NCBI RefSeq assembly: GCF_014298075.1 | Contig: NZ_CP060418.1 | Span: forward strand, 4,960,001-5,024,000 | DNA length: 64,000 nt | From: Enterobacter sp. JUb54 | GTDB lineage: Bacteria > Pseudomonadota > Gammaproteobacteria > Enterobacterales > Enterobacteriaceae | Direction: 5' to 3' | In this document: in pieces, positions 8,293-17,146 of the stretch | Layout: every line of letters starts with the position of its first letter | How positions within the stretch are numbered: the first letter of the stretch is position 1 | The notes under the pieces: model-generated | The model's database searches: none | Told to the model about the DNA's origin: nothing | What the model saw: the letters and a program-made list of their open reading frames with translations, nothing else | Translations under genes and position numbers: made by a program

Positions 8293-9255
8293 ATGATGAC
8301 AACTCGCATTCTGACGCGTGACTGGCGTCTTCTCTCACTGGGGCTGCCGGTGCTGGCGCTGCTGTGGGCCGGGGTGGCGCTCCATGCGCACTGGGGCGCT
8401 TTCCTGCAATGGTGCCTGGCCACCCAAATCACGCTGCACCGCTATCTGGTGATGTATCTTTTGCAGCTCAACAACCATGAGTACAGCGGCGGGCTGTGGC
8501 TGCTGGGCGGGGCGTTTCTGTATGGCGCGCTCCACGCGGTAGGCCCCGGGCACGGTAAATTTATCGTCACCACCTATCTCAGCACCAACCAGGAGAGCCT
8601 GCTGGCGGCGCGGGTGGTGCCGTTTCTCGGCAGCCTGATGCAGGGCGTCAGCGCTATTCTGTTTGTCTTTATTCTGGCGGTGGGGCTGAATCTGGCTTCC
8701 GGCGATCTCAGTACCAGCCGCTGGTATGTGGAGAAAATCAGCGCCCTGATGATCGGGGCGTTCGGCGCTTTTGTGATTTATCAAACCCTCAGGGGCCTGC
8801 GGCCGCGGAAGATGACCATCCGCGCGGCGACCCCGTTGCACCAGCACGACGACCATTGCGGCTGCGGCCATCATGGCGTCGGGCATGACCTGACTCAGGT
8901 TGACTGGAAAACCCGGCTTGGGGTGGTGCTGGCGATTGGCGCCAGGCCCTGCAGCGGGGCGATCATGATCCTGCTGTTTTCCAACGCTCTGGGGATCGTC
9001 AGCTGGGGTATTGCCGCAGTGATGACCATGTCGCTGGGGACCGCGTTATCGATCCTCGGCCTGTCGCTGGCGGTCCGCTACGCGCGTGAACGGGCGGTCA
9101 GCCTGTTTGCCGGAGACGATGAGCGCCGCCTGACGTGGCTGGTCCCGACGGTAAAAATTATCGGCGGGGTGATCCTGATGTTATTCGCCTGCGTGCTGTT
9201 TTTAACGGTGATCCCGATGAGCGCGAACGGCGACTATATCGCCGCCGGTTGCTAG
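8293..9255 (+). CDS. NicO-family nickel/cobalt transporter
   Basis: A 320-residue membrane protein of the NicO/RcnA type, with about seven hydrophobic segments. The signature HAVGPGHGK is near residue 82, the second conserved motif GARPCSGA is near 217, and between them is a cytoplasmic loop rich in histidine and cysteine (HQHDDHCGCGHHGVGH) suited to binding Ni or Co. RcnA-like members export these metals. A second ATG three bases in is equally possible as the start. It overlaps the convergent MarR gene by four bases. No RcnR-type regulator or periplasmic partner is adjacent. Confidence 0.85.
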   Translation: MMTTRILTRDWRLLSLGLPVLALLWAGVALHAHWGAFLQWCLATQITLHRYLVMYLLQLNNHEYSGGLWLLGGAFLYGALHAVGPGHGKFIVTTYLSTNQESLLAARVVPFLGSLMQGVSAILFVFILAVGLNLASGDLSTSRWYVEKISALMIGAFGAFVIYQTLRGLRPRKMTIRAATPLHQHDDHCGCGHHGVGHDLTQVDWKTRLGVVLAIGARPCSGAIMILLFSNALGIVSWGIAAVMTMSLGTALSILGLSLAVRYARERAVSLFAGDDERRLTWLVPTVKIIGGVILMLFACVLFLTVIPMSANGDYIAAGC

Positions 9256-9758
9256 CGCTCTTCCAGCAAACGCATCAACAGCGCCAGCGACTGATCCAGC
9301 TGCTGGCGCTGGGCGGTGGTCAGCCCGGCCAGCAGCTGGCGTTCGTTTTCCACATGGGTTTCTACCGCCTCATCGATCCGCTCGCGCCCTTCAGGCGTCA
9401 GGGCGACCAGCATGCTTCGCGCATCGTTCGGGTCAGCTAACCGGCTGACAAAGCCTCTTTTCTCCAGCGCTTTCAGACGATGGGTCATGGTGCCGGAGGT
9501 GATCATCAGCGTCGAAAAAAGCTGGGTGGGAGAGAGGATAAACGGCGCGCCGGCCCGGCGCAGCGTTGCCAGCATGTCAAACTCCCAGCGCACCAGATCG
9601 TGGCGAATAAACGCGACTTCTATTTGCGGTTCCAGCAACATGGCGCAGCGCTTCAGGCGCCCGATCGGCCCCATCGGGCTGCAATCGAGATCCGGGCGCT
9701 CCCGTTTCCACTGTTCAAGAATGCGATCTACGGCGTCAGCCGGGCGGGACTTGTCCAA
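9252..9758 (-). CDS. MarR-family regulator divergent from an EamA exporter
   Basis: A 168-residue MarR regulator with the usual core (LSPTQLFSTLMITSGTMTHRLKALEKRGFVSRL and the wing NDARSMLVALTPEG). The furthest start in frame is TTG at 9758; the next ATG is 28 codons later and would remove part of the dimerisation helix, so the TTG is kept. It is divergent from the EamA gene, with a perfect palindrome in the 81-base gap, which suggests that it represses both itself and the exporter. Confidence 0.85.
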   Translation of the reverse strand: MDKSRPADAVDRILEQWKRERPDLDCSPMGPIGRLKRCAMLLEPQIEVAFIRHDLVRWEFDMLATLRRAGAPFILSPTQLFSTLMITSGTMTHRLKALEKRGFVSRLADPNDARSMLVALTPEGRERIDEAVETHVENERQLLAGLTTAQRQQLDQSLALLMRLLEER

Positions 9759-9771
9759 TTGTGCTCACTTA

Positions 9772-9785
9772 TCTTGATATCAAGA
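9772..9785. promoter_or_regulatory. Palindromic MarR operator
   Basis: The perfect 14-base palindrome TCTTGATATCAAGA lies 14 bases upstream of the MarR start and 55 bases upstream of the EamA start. Its size and symmetry fit a MarR dimer site covering both divergent promoters. Confidence 0.6.
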
Positions 9786-9839
9786 CATTTATCGATACAT
9801 ACTTAAGCCATCAATTTACCTTGAAGTGAAGATAAAATC

Positions 9840-10712
9840 ATGCGCTTTCTCTCGCGATCGCCCGTTGTAGATTTACTGTTAACCGCCCTGGCTCCGGCTA
9901 TCTGGGGAACGACCTATATTGTGACCTCGCAGTTTTTGCCGCCGGACCGGCCCTTTATCGCGGCGCTGCTGCGGGTGCTGCCGGCAGGCGTGGCGCTGCT
10001 GATCTGGTGTCGGCGTTTTCCGCGGCGCGGGGAGTGGTGGAAGCTGATCGTCACCGGGATCCTCAATATTGGCGCGTTTCAGGCGCTGCTGTTTATTGCC
10101 GCCTACCGTCTGCCCGGCGGACTGGCCGCGGTGATTGGCGCGATACAGCCGCTGCTGGTGATGCTGCTGGCCTGGTGTGTCGACCGACAGCGTTCGCCGT
10201 GGCTGGCGGTAATCGCGGCGTGCAGCGGCATTATCGGCATGGCGCTGTTGCTGCTGTCGCCGGACGTTGTGCTGGATCCGCTGGGGATCCTGGCGGCGTT
10301 CGCCGGGGCGGTGAGTATGGCGCTGGGCACCTGGCTGTCGCGGCGTTGGGCGATATCGCTGCCGGTGGTGGCGTTGACGGGCTGGCAACTGCTGATTGGC
10401 GGTGTGGTGCTGGCGCCGGTGGCATGGTGGGTGGATCCGCCTTTGCAGCAGGTGACAATGACCCAGGTCGCAGGCTATCTGTGGCTGTGCGTGGCCGGGG
10501 CAATGCTGGCTTACGGGCTATGGTTCCGGGGGATTAGCCGTCTGCCTTCGGTTGCGGTATCGGCATTAAGTTTGCTGAGCCCGGTGACGGCGGTCTTGTT
10601 AGGCTGGATTTTTCTTGGACAGAAAATTGAGGGGCTGGCGCTGGTGGGGCTGATCGTGGTGCTGGTGAGCGTGCTGACTATCCAGCGCGCGCTAACAAAA
10701 AAAGCCCCATAA
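9840..10712 (+). CDS. EamA/DMT-family transporter
   Basis: A 290-residue inner-membrane protein with ten hydrophobic segments in two repeats, the standard drug/metabolite transporter layout. The first EamA repeat begins near LLTALAPAIWGTTYIVTSQF and ends near the CVDRQRSPW loop; the second starts near LGILAAFAGAVSMALGTWLS. Members export amino acids, metabolites or toxic compounds, and the substrate cannot be told from sequence. Control by the divergent MarR regulator suggests that it is induced by a small aromatic or toxic compound. Confidence 0.85.
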   Translation: MRFLSRSPVVDLLLTALAPAIWGTTYIVTSQFLPPDRPFIAALLRVLPAGVALLIWCRRFPRRGEWWKLIVTGILNIGAFQALLFIAAYRLPGGLAAVIGAIQPLLVMLLAWCVDRQRSPWLAVIAACSGIIGMALLLLSPDVVLDPLGILAAFAGAVSMALGTWLSRRWAISLPVVALTGWQLLIGGVVLAPVAWWVDPPLQQVTMTQVAGYLWLCVAGAMLAYGLWFRGISRLPSVAVSALSLLSPVTAVLLGWIFLGQKIEGLALVGLIVVLVSVLTIQRALTKKAP

Positions 10713-10719
10713 AGGGGCT
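10697..10719 (-). terminator. Terminator of the DUF1471 gene, overlapping the EamA stop
   Basis: Read on the minus strand it is AGCCCC-TTTAT-GGGGCT followed by seven T. The EamA stop codon lies in its loop, so the hairpin ends the minus-strand DUF1471 transcript while being part of the convergent coding region. Confidence 0.7.
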
Positions 10720-10807
10720 CGACATTGCTGCATGGTGCTTGTGCGGCGGGAACCAAACGGGCCGCCTTTCAGCGGCCAGTCTGGCAGTTCCCTCTGCAAC
10801 CATTCTG

Positions 10808-11020
10808 TTATTTAGACAGCTCGGCGGTCATATGAACCTGATTACCGGTATACGCTTCGGTAATGTGGTAAGACGCGCCCTGATCTTTAGCGATAGTGGC
10901 AATTTTTGCTTCTGCGCTGTCGAGGGTATCTGCAGTGACGCTGACCGGGTGCTGAGCAAAGCTAGCGAAAGAAACCAGGGAGAGCATACCGGCAGCGGCA
11001 AGTAATTTTACGTTTTTCAT
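10808..11020 (-). CDS. DUF1471 (BhsA/McbA-like) periplasmic stress protein
   Basis: A 70-residue secreted protein. The signal peptide MKNVKLLAAAGMLSLVSFAS ends with a likely cleavage before AQHPVSV; the mature part is one DUF1471 domain with the typical TADTLDSAEAKIATIAKDQGA and a C-terminal HMTAELSK. E. coli relatives (BhsA, McbA, YhcN and others) respond to acid, copper, oxidative stress or biofilm signals. The ribosome site AAGGA is eight bases before the ATG. A CRP-like site lies about 100 bases upstream. Which paralogue it is cannot be resolved. Confidence 0.85.
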   Translation of the reverse strand: MKNVKLLAAAGMLSLVSFASFAQHPVSVTADTLDSAEAKIATIAKDQGASYHITEAYTGNQVHMTAELSK

Positions 11021-11385
11021 GGTGTGTATCCTTTTAACTTTTTAGGTGGAAAGCGTTGTGCTTTCGATGGGTTTATAATAAGCCTGCTAACTATAACCAG
11101 CGTGGCAAAAAGTGCGATTTAGATCACACTTTTGTGCCGGAAGGATGACGGTCAGATGACGTTTGGGATCTTGTCTCTATCGAAAACAATGGCTTAGTTG
11201 CCTGTTTGTGAGCCCGGAAAATTAAAAAAAAGTATTGCTGATACCATGATTTTTTGAAGAGTACGGAGAAGACATGCCTGCCAGCCGGGTTAAAAGAGGG
11301 CAAATGATACTTCGCTGGCCGACGAAGCATCGGCTGAACCGGAGTATTACAGTGGCGTTATCACTGACAGCAGAAGGACGACACG
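11021..11385. promoter_or_regulatory. Divergent promoter region with CRP-like site
   Basis: A 365-base gap between the minus-strand DUF1471 gene and the plus-strand ABM operon. The strongest signal is AGTGCGATTTAGATCACACT within 11109-11132, matching the CRP consensus TGTGA-N6-TCACA with one mismatch. I see no other gene; the short minus-strand frame at 11124-11330 has no ribosome site and no recognisable product. Confidence 0.5.
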
Positions 11386-11712
11386 ATGATCGCGGTACTC
11401 TTTGAAGCCGATGTCACACCGGCAAAACAGGCGCGTTACCTGGCCCTGGCGGCGGAGCTGAAACCGTTGCTCAGCACCATCGATGGTTTTATCAGCATCG
11501 AGCGCTTTCAAAGCCTGACGACGGAGGGGAAAATTCTCTCCCTCTCGTGGTGGCGTGATGAACAGGCGGTGCTGGCCTGGAAACAGAACCTCTGCCACCA
11601 GGCGGCCCAGCAGGAGGGCAAGGCAGAAATCTTCGCCGCCTGGCAGATTCGAATTGCGCAGGTTATCCGCGCCTACGGCTCGGCCAGCCGGGAGGAGCAC
11701 GGTGATGTATGA
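11386..11712 (+). CDS. Antibiotic-biosynthesis-monooxygenase-fold protein
   Basis: A 108-residue ABM-domain protein (ferredoxin-like dimeric fold). It has the pattern [25 protein letters not shown] at the start, [12 protein letters not shown], then [29 protein letters not shown], the last being typical of ABM proteins. Members act as cofactor-free oxygenases, haem-degrading enzymes, or small sensors of unknown role. The ribosome site AGAAGGA is well spaced from the ATG. It is the first of three tightly linked genes, overlapping the next by eight bases. Confidence 0.8.
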   Translation: MIAVLFEADVTPAKQARYLALAAELKPLLSTIDGFISIERFQSLTTEGKILSLSWWRDEQAVLAWKQNLCHQAAQQEGKAEIFAAWQIRIAQVIRAYGSASREEHGDV

Positions 11713-12091
11713 TATTCATGTGATCCTGCCCAATACTCCCGGCCAGCTGGCGAAACTTGGGCAAACGCTGGGGGAACAGGGCGTGGGGCTGGAAGGGGGC
11801 GGCGTGTTCACCTGCGGCAATCAATGCCATGCCCATTTTCTGGTGGTTGAAGGCGAACGGGCCAGAACGGTGCTGGAGCAGGCGGGGATCCCGGTCGCGG
11901 GCGTTTGCCAGCCGCTCATCCGCAGGTTAAAACAGGAACAACCCGGTGAACTGGGCGCGATAGCGCAGGCGCTGGCTGAGCAGGGAATCAATATCCTGAC
12001 CCAGTACAGCGATCACGCCAATCGCCTGATTCTGGTCACCGATAACTTTTCACTGGCGCAGGACGTGACGCGTGCCTGGGCCACCACCTGA
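11705..12091 (+). CDS. ACT-domain amino-acid-binding protein
   Basis: A 128-residue protein with two ACT-like halves: [20 protein letters not shown] at the start and [20 protein letters not shown] near residue 78, each with the proline-glycine-x-leucine turn that marks ligand-binding ACT domains. It has no catalytic domain, so it is probably a free-standing amino-acid sensor or a dimer subunit. The ATG at 11705 overlaps the ABM stop at 11712, showing translational coupling. The earlier frame opening at 11555 lies inside the ABM gene and is rejected. Confidence 0.75.
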   Translation: MYDIHVILPNTPGQLAKLGQTLGEQGVGLEGGGVFTCGNQCHAHFLVVEGERARTVLEQAGIPVAGVCQPLIRRLKQEQPGELGAIAQALAEQGINILTQYSDHANRLILVTDNFSLAQDVTRAWATT

Positions 12092-12100
12092 CGAGGCGCT

Positions 12101-12799
12101 ATGTTAAAACCGGCCAACATTATTGCTGATGATGAGTCACTGGCAGAATCCATCACCGCGCTGGCTGCCGCCATGGCCGACGCCTCGCGGATGAAAATGC
12201 TCTGTGCCTTAATGGATGGCCGGGCGTGGACCGCCACGGAGCTGTCGACGGTAGCTGAGGTTTCCGCCTCAACCGCCAGCGCCCACCTTAACCGACTGGT
12301 CACCAGCCAGCTGCTGGTGTGCCTGGCACAGGGGCGCCACCGCTATTATCGACTGGCGAGCAGTGATGTGGCCGGGCTGCTGGAAAACATGATGGTCATG
12401 GCCGGCAAACACGCAACGCAGCTCACCACCCGCACCCCGGTGAATTTGCGCACGGCGCGCACCTGCTACGATCACCTGGCAGGCGAAGTCGCGGTCGGGC
12501 TCTATGATTTCCTATTGCGCGAAGCGTGGATCACGCCGGATGGCGAGGCGCTGACGGCGACCGGAGAGGCACAGTTTGCTCGTTTAGGGGTGATCCTGCC
12601 AACCGGGCGGCGCCGGGTGTGCTGCGCCTGTCTGGACTGGAGCGAGCGGCGTTTTCACCCCGGAGGCGCCGTGGGGGCCGCATTATTGCGCCATGGTCAG
12701 CTCAACGGCTGGTTTGTTGTCACCCCGGGATTTCGCCAGGTGACGATCGCCCCGAAAGGCAAGCAGGCGCTACGCCAGCACTTTCAGTTGCAGCTGTAG
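12101..12799 (+). CDS. ArsR-type regulator with a cysteine-rich C-terminal domain
   Basis: A 232-residue protein. Residues 20-85 are an ArsR winged helix (SRMKMLCALMDGRAWTATEL and VSASTASAHLNRL). The C-terminal 100 residues carry RTCYDHLAGEVAV and VCCACLDWSERRFHPGG, patterns conserved in the longer ArsR members. The clustered Cys and His could bind a metal or sense oxidants, which is inference. Its GAGG ribosome site sits four bases from the ATG. It ends the three-gene operon and probably controls it. Confidence 0.8.
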   Translation: MLKPANIIADDESLAESITALAAAMADASRMKMLCALMDGRAWTATELSTVAEVSASTASAHLNRLVTSQLLVCLAQGRHRYYRLASSDVAGLLENMMVMAGKHATQLTTRTPVNLRTARTCYDHLAGEVAVGLYDFLLREAWITPDGEALTATGEAQFARLGVILPTGRRRVCCACLDWSERRFHPGGAVGAALLRHGQLNGWFVVTPGFRQVTIAPKGKQALRQHFQLQL

Positions 12800-13241
12800 G
12801 GCGTTATTTGGCGATATTGATGGCTCCCTCAGTTTATTATTCAGAATATTCGCGATAGCCAGCAAATAGCGTTATTTGTCATGATATTCCCTCCTCGATA
12901 TATATCTATTGCGCCTTTTCCTTTTCAATGTAAATAACTTGTTGTTTGTTTTTAGCTATTGTTAAGTTTTTATCAATAGTCAAAACTTATCGCCTGTGGG
13001 ATGTAACAAGTTATAAGCAAATGTATATTTGTTGCCGATAAATAGCATTCTTTGACGCCGATAGCATTACCGAACGCCATCAATCGCGTTCGTGTCCTGA
13101 CGCCTTAAATATTGCGGCTTCCGGTCAGTCGAAGTTTCTATTCACAGTTGCACAAGTGAGCATCGCATAACGCTTCTGACTTTTGTGCAGATTTACTGCT
13201 GGTTTTATTGATATAAAACTCACTCTGACAAGGAAATGGCA
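12800..13241. promoter_or_regulatory. mrkA promoter region with candidate MrkH box
   Basis: A 442-base AT-rich gap upstream of mrkA. It holds TATCAA at 12971-12976 within a loose dyad GTTTT...CAAAAC (12966-12986), about 270 bases before the mrkA start. MrkH bound to cyclic-di-GMP activates mrkA in K. pneumoniae from a short palindromic box containing such a hexamer, next to an AT-rich UP element; the matching here is by eye and by memory. The long untranslated leader fits a strongly regulated pilin gene. Confidence 0.5.
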
Positions 13242-13850
13242 ATGAAAAAGGTTCTTCTCTCTGCAGCAATGGCGACTGCTTTTTTTGGTATGACTGCGGC
13301 AAATGCGGCTGATACCAATGTTGGTGGTGGCCAGGTTAATTTCTTCGGTAAAGTGACCGATGTATCCTGCACCGTTTCCGTTAACGGCCAGGGCAGCGAT
13401 GCTAACGTTTATCTGTCTCCGGTTACCCTGACTGAAGTCAAAGCGGCTGCTGCAGATACCTACCTGAAACCAAAATCTTTCACCATCGACGTCAGCAACT
13501 GCCAGTCTGCAAGCGGCGAGAAGCAGGATGATGTCAGCAAACTGGGCGTGAACTGGACCGGCGGTAACCTGCTGGCTGGCGCGGCAGGCAAACAAGTCGG
13601 CTACCTGGCGAATACCGAAGCTGCAGGTGCGAAAAACATCCAGCTGGTTCTGTCCACCGATGACAGCAGCACCCTGGCTAAAAAAATCATCCCGGGTGAT
13701 GCGACTCAGCCGAAAGCTACCGCTGATGATTCCGCAGTCCAGGACGGTGCGCGCTTCACTTACTTCGTCGGTTACGCGACCAATACCCCGGATAGCGTAA
13801 CTACCGGTGTGGTTAACAGCTACGCGACCTACGAAATTACTTACCAGTAA
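13242..13850 (+). CDS. mrkA: Type 3 fimbria major pilin MrkA
   Basis: A 202-residue pilin. The signal peptide [20 protein letters not shown] ends before ADTNVGGG; the mature protein has the FimA-like fold with Cys43 and Cys87 for the disulfide, the donor strand near the N-terminus, and the C-terminal YATYEITYQ with the penultimate tyrosine used for chaperone binding. It closely resembles K. pneumoniae MrkA as I recall it, with scattered differences. The ribosome site AGGA is seven bases from the ATG at 13242 but only one from an earlier ATG at 13236, so 13242 is the start. Confidence 0.97.
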   Translation: MKKVLLSAAMATAFFGMTAANAADTNVGGGQVNFFGKVTDVSCTVSVNGQGSDANVYLSPVTLTEVKAAAADTYLKPKSFTIDVSNCQSASGEKQDDVSKLGVNWTGGNLLAGAAGKQVGYLANTEAAGAKNIQLVLSTDDSSTLAKKIIPGDATQPKATADDSAVQDGARFTYFVGYATNTPDSVTTGVVNSYATYEITYQ

Positions 13851-13866
13851 TTTTCGCCAGAAAATA

Positions 13867-13891
13867 AAACCGTCGGTTGCTCCGGCGGTTT
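13867..13891 (+). terminator. mrkA-mrkB intergenic hairpin
   Basis: AAACCGTCGG-TTGCT-CCGGCGGTTT, a 10-base stem with one G-T pair, 13 bases after the mrkA stop and without a T tract. It is more likely a stabiliser or partial terminator that keeps the mrkA message in excess over mrkBCDF than a full stop. Confidence 0.55.
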
Positions 13892-13946
13892 AAAACAATA
13901 ATAAAGCGGCCATTGCTGCCGCTTATTTTTTTCTTCTGAGGTCAGC

Positions 13947-14648
13947 ATGAAGCATATTGTCCTTTTTTTCTGTTTCATTTTTAGTTTCGCGGCTCATGCC
14001 AACAATATTATCGTCAACGGCACCCGCTTTATTTATCCAGGAAATGAAAAAGAAATAACGGTGCAGCTTTCTAATACCGCCGACCGTCCGGCCCTGGCGC
14101 AAGCCTGGCTGGATAACGGTAATGCCGACGCGACGCCGGATACCATTACCACGCCATTTATTATTACCCCGCCGATTTCTCGCGTTGACGCGAAAAGCGG
14201 CCAGACCTTACGCATTAAGCTGGGTAGCGCTGCCGGGCTGGCACAGAATAAAGAGACGCTGTGGTGGCTGAATCTGCTCGAGATACCGCCGGTGGTCGCC
14301 AATCAGAAAAATGAAGGCGAGAACATCCTCCAGCTGGCGATCCGTTCGCGCTTTAAGTTTATCTATCGTCCTGTCGGACTGGGCAACCGCGACGCCGCGC
14401 CGGAGCAGCTGACGCTGACCGCCAATGGCAGCAGCCTGGCAGTTAACAACCCGACGCCGTTTTATCTCACCATCAGCCGTATTTCCCGTGAGGGCGGCAA
14501 AGCCCTGAACAGCAAAACGGTGATGCTGGCGCCGCAGTCAAGCCAGACCGTAGCACTCTCTGGCGCCGTGAACCGCGGCGAGACCCTGACGCTCAACAAT
14601 ATCAATGACTATGGCGCAGATGTGGCGGTGAAAGTCGCGGTTAAATAA
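13947..14648 (+). CDS. mrkB: Type 3 fimbria periplasmic chaperone
   Basis: A 233-residue PapD-like chaperone with signal peptide MKHIVLFFCFIFSFAAHA and two immunoglobulin-like domains. The first contains NGTRFIYPGNEKEITVQLSN and the subunit-anchoring Arg and Lys region (RSRFKFIYRP); the second ends with VAVKVAVK. It holds Mrk subunits by donor-strand complementation and delivers them to MrkC. It has a GAGG ribosome site and a 96-base spacing from mrkA. Confidence 0.95.
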   Translation: MKHIVLFFCFIFSFAAHANNIIVNGTRFIYPGNEKEITVQLSNTADRPALAQAWLDNGNADATPDTITTPFIITPPISRVDAKSGQTLRIKLGSAAGLAQNKETLWWLNLLEIPPVVANQKNEGENILQLAIRSRFKFIYRPVGLGNRDAAPEQLTLTANGSSLAVNNPTPFYLTISRISREGGKALNSKTVMLAPQSSQTVALSGAVNRGETLTLNNINDYGADVAVKVAVK

Positions 14649-14659
14649 GGGATTCGATC

Positions 14660-17146
14660 ATGACGCAGAGGTCTATCTGCCCGGGAAGATTAAGCACGGC
14701 GATCGCGATGGCGCTGTTCTGCTTCCCGCCATTTTCCAGCGGACAGGAAAACCCGGGAACGGTATACCAGTTTAATGATGGTTTTATCGTTGGCAGCCGG
14801 GAAAAGGTCGATCTGTCTCGCTTCTCCGCCAGTGCCATCACGGAAGGGACCTATTCGCTCGATGTTTACACCAATAACGAGTGGAAGGGGCGCTACGATC
14901 TCAACGTCACCCGTGACAAAGAGGGTAACCTCGGGATCTGCTACACCCGCGAGATGCTCGAGCGTTACGGCATTTCGGCAGAAAAACTCAACCCGCAACT
15001 GAGCAAGCAGGCAGGCTTCTGTGGCCGTCTGCAGGCGTGGTATGACGACGCTTCCGTTAAAGACAATCTGATTCAGTCCGCTCTGCGGCTGGAGATTACC
15101 ATTCCGCAGATCTTCCAGGATCAGCGTCTGAAAAACTTTGTCAGCCCGGAATTCTGGGACAAGGGCATTGCCGCGCTGAATCTTGGCTGGATGGCGAATA
15201 CCTGGACCAGCCACACCTCGGCGGCTAACGGCTCGGATAACAGCAGCGCCTATCTTGGCATCAATGCCGGTCTGTCCTGGGACGGCTGGCTGTTCAAGCA
15301 TATCGGCAACCTCAACTGGCAGCAGCAGCAGGGGAAAGCGCACTGGAACAGTAACCAGACCTACCTCCAACGGCCGATCCCGCAGATTAATTCAATCGTC
15401 AGCGGCGGGCAGATTTTCACGAACGGGGAATTCTTCGACACCATTGGCCTGCGTGGGGTAAATCTGGCGACCGATGACAATATGTTCCCGGACGGCATGC
15501 GCTCCTACGCCCCGGAAATCCGCGGCGTGGCGCAAAGCAACGCGCTGGTGACGGTGCGCCAGGGCAACAATATTATTTATCAGACCTCGGTACCGCCGGG
15601 GCCGTTTACGTTGCAGGATGTCTACCCTTCCGGCTACGGCAGCGATCTTGACGTCACTGTCAAAGAGGCCGATGGCTCGGTGCAGGTCTTCAGCGTCCCT
15701 TACGCCTCGGTCGCGCAGCTGCTGCGCCCGGGCATGACCCGCTATGCGCTGTCGGCCGGTAAGGTCGATGATAATTCGCTGCGAAACAAACCGATGCTGT
15801 ATCAGGCCACCTGGCAGCATGGTCTGAGCAACCTGTTTACCGGCTATACCGGCGTGACCGGCTTTGATGATTATCAGGCGTTTCTGCTGGGGACCGGGAT
15901 GAATACCGGTATCGGTGCATTGTCGCTGGATGTCACCCAGTCGCGGTTGAAGAGCGACACTCTGGATGAGAAAGGGCAGAGCTATCGCGCCACCTTCAAC
16001 CGGATGTTCACCGAAACCCAGACCAGTATCGTGCTGGCGGCCTATCGCTACTCCACCAAAGGCTATTACAACCTCAGCGACGCGCTGTACACCATCGATC
16101 AAGAGAAGAACCGTAACCGCAACTACACCCTGTGGCGGCAGAAGAACGGCATGACCTTTACCGTGAACCAGAACCTGCCGGACGGCTGGGGCGGTTTTTA
16201 TCTTAGCGGCAGCGTCTCTGATTACTGGAACCGCTCGGGAACCGAGAAGCAGTATCAGCTCAACTACAACAATACGTACGGGCGTCTTTCGTGGTCCGTC
16301 GGGGCGCAGCGCGTCTATACGCCGGATAACAGCGGGCATCGTCGCGACGACCGCGTCTCGCTGAACTTCAGCTACCCGTTATGGTTCGGCGAGAACCGTA
16401 CCGCCAACCTGACCTCGAATACCTCGTTCAACAATTCGCGCTTTGGCAGCTCGCAGATTGGCATTAACGGCGCGCTGGATCGCGAAAATAACCTCAACTA
16501 CGGCATCTCCACCACCACCGCGACCGGGGGGCAGCATGATGTGGCCCTGAACGGCAGCTACCGCACGCCGTGGACCACCCTCAACGGCAGCTACAGCCAG
16601 GGCGAAGGCTACCGCCAGAGTGGGCTTGGGGCTAGCGGGACATTGATAGCCCATCGTCATGGCGTGGTGTTCTCGCCGGAAAGTGGCAACACCATGGCGT
16701 TGATTGAAGCGAAAGATGCCGCCGGCGCCATGCTGCCGGGATCGCCAGGTACCCGCGTCGATAGCAATGGTTACGCCATTTTGCCGTATCTGCGTCCGTA
16801 CCGGATTAACTCGGTCGAGATCGATCCGAAAGGTAGCCAGGATGATATCGCCTTTGAGCGTACCGTGGCGCAGGTTGTTCCGTGGGAAGGCAGCGTGGTG
16901 AAGGTGTCATTCGCGACCTCGGTGCAGAACAGCATCACCCTTCAGGCACGACAGGCGAATCATCAACCGCTGCCGTTTGCCGCCACTATTCTTGACCCGT
17001 CAGGGAAGGACATTGGCGTGGTAGGTCAGGGCAGCATGATGTTTATCAACGATGCCAGCGTGCAGCGCGTCACGGTGAAGTGGAACGACGGGCAATGTTC
17101 GGTCGATCTGGGTCAGGCAAAAACAAAGGAAACGGTATGTCGCTGA
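14660..17146 (+). CDS. mrkC: Type 3 fimbria outer-membrane usher
   Basis: An 828-residue FimD-like usher. The signal peptide is followed by the N-terminal chaperone-binding domain (YQFNDGFIVGSREKVDLSRF near residue 35), a 24-strand pore with a plug domain (near YQTSVPPGPFTLQDVYPSG), and C-terminal domains ending with DGQCSVDLGQAKTKETVCR, the cysteine pair typical of ushers. It assembles and secretes the fibre. It starts 11 bases after mrkB and its last 10 bases overlap mrkD. Confidence 0.96.
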   Translation: MTQRSICPGRLSTAIAMALFCFPPFSSGQENPGTVYQFNDGFIVGSREKVDLSRFSASAITEGTYSLDVYTNNEWKGRYDLNVTRDKEGNLGICYTREMLERYGISAEKLNPQLSKQAGFCGRLQAWYDDASVKDNLIQSALRLEITIPQIFQDQRLKNFVSPEFWDKGIAALNLGWMANTWTSHTSAANGSDNSSAYLGINAGLSWDGWLFKHIGNLNWQQQQGKAHWNSNQTYLQRPIPQINSIVSGGQIFTNGEFFDTIGLRGVNLATDDNMFPDGMRSYAPEIRGVAQSNALVTVRQGNNIIYQTSVPPGPFTLQDVYPSGYGSDLDVTVKEADGSVQVFSVPYASVAQLLRPGMTRYALSAGKVDDNSLRNKPMLYQATWQHGLSNLFTGYTGVTGFDDYQAFLLGTGMNTGIGALSLDVTQSRLKSDTLDEKGQSYRATFNRMFTETQTSIVLAAYRYSTKGYYNLSDALYTIDQEKNRNRNYTLWRQKNGMTFTVNQNLPDGWGGFYLSGSVSDYWNRSGTEKQYQLNYNNTYGRLSWSVGAQRVYTPDNSGHRRDDRVSLNFSYPLWFGENRTANLTSNTSFNNSRFGSSQIGINGALDRENNLNYGISTTTATGGQHDVALNGSYRTPWTTLNGSYSQGEGYRQSGLGASGTLIAHRHGVVFSPESGNTMALIEAKDAAGAMLPGSPGTRVDSNGYAILPYLRPYRINSVEIDPKGSQDDIAFERTVAQVVPWEGSVVKVSFATSVQNSITLQARQANHQPLPFAATILDPSGKDIGVVGQGSMMFINDASVQRVTVKWNDGQCSVDLGQAKTKETVCR

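Noticed and set aside
11124-11330. 68-codon minus-strand frame in the DUF1471-ABM gap
   Set aside because: No ribosome site or family pattern, and it overlaps a CRP-like site.
15392-16339. 315-codon minus-strand frame opposite mrkC
   Set aside because: Shadow of the usher gene; no recognisable domain.
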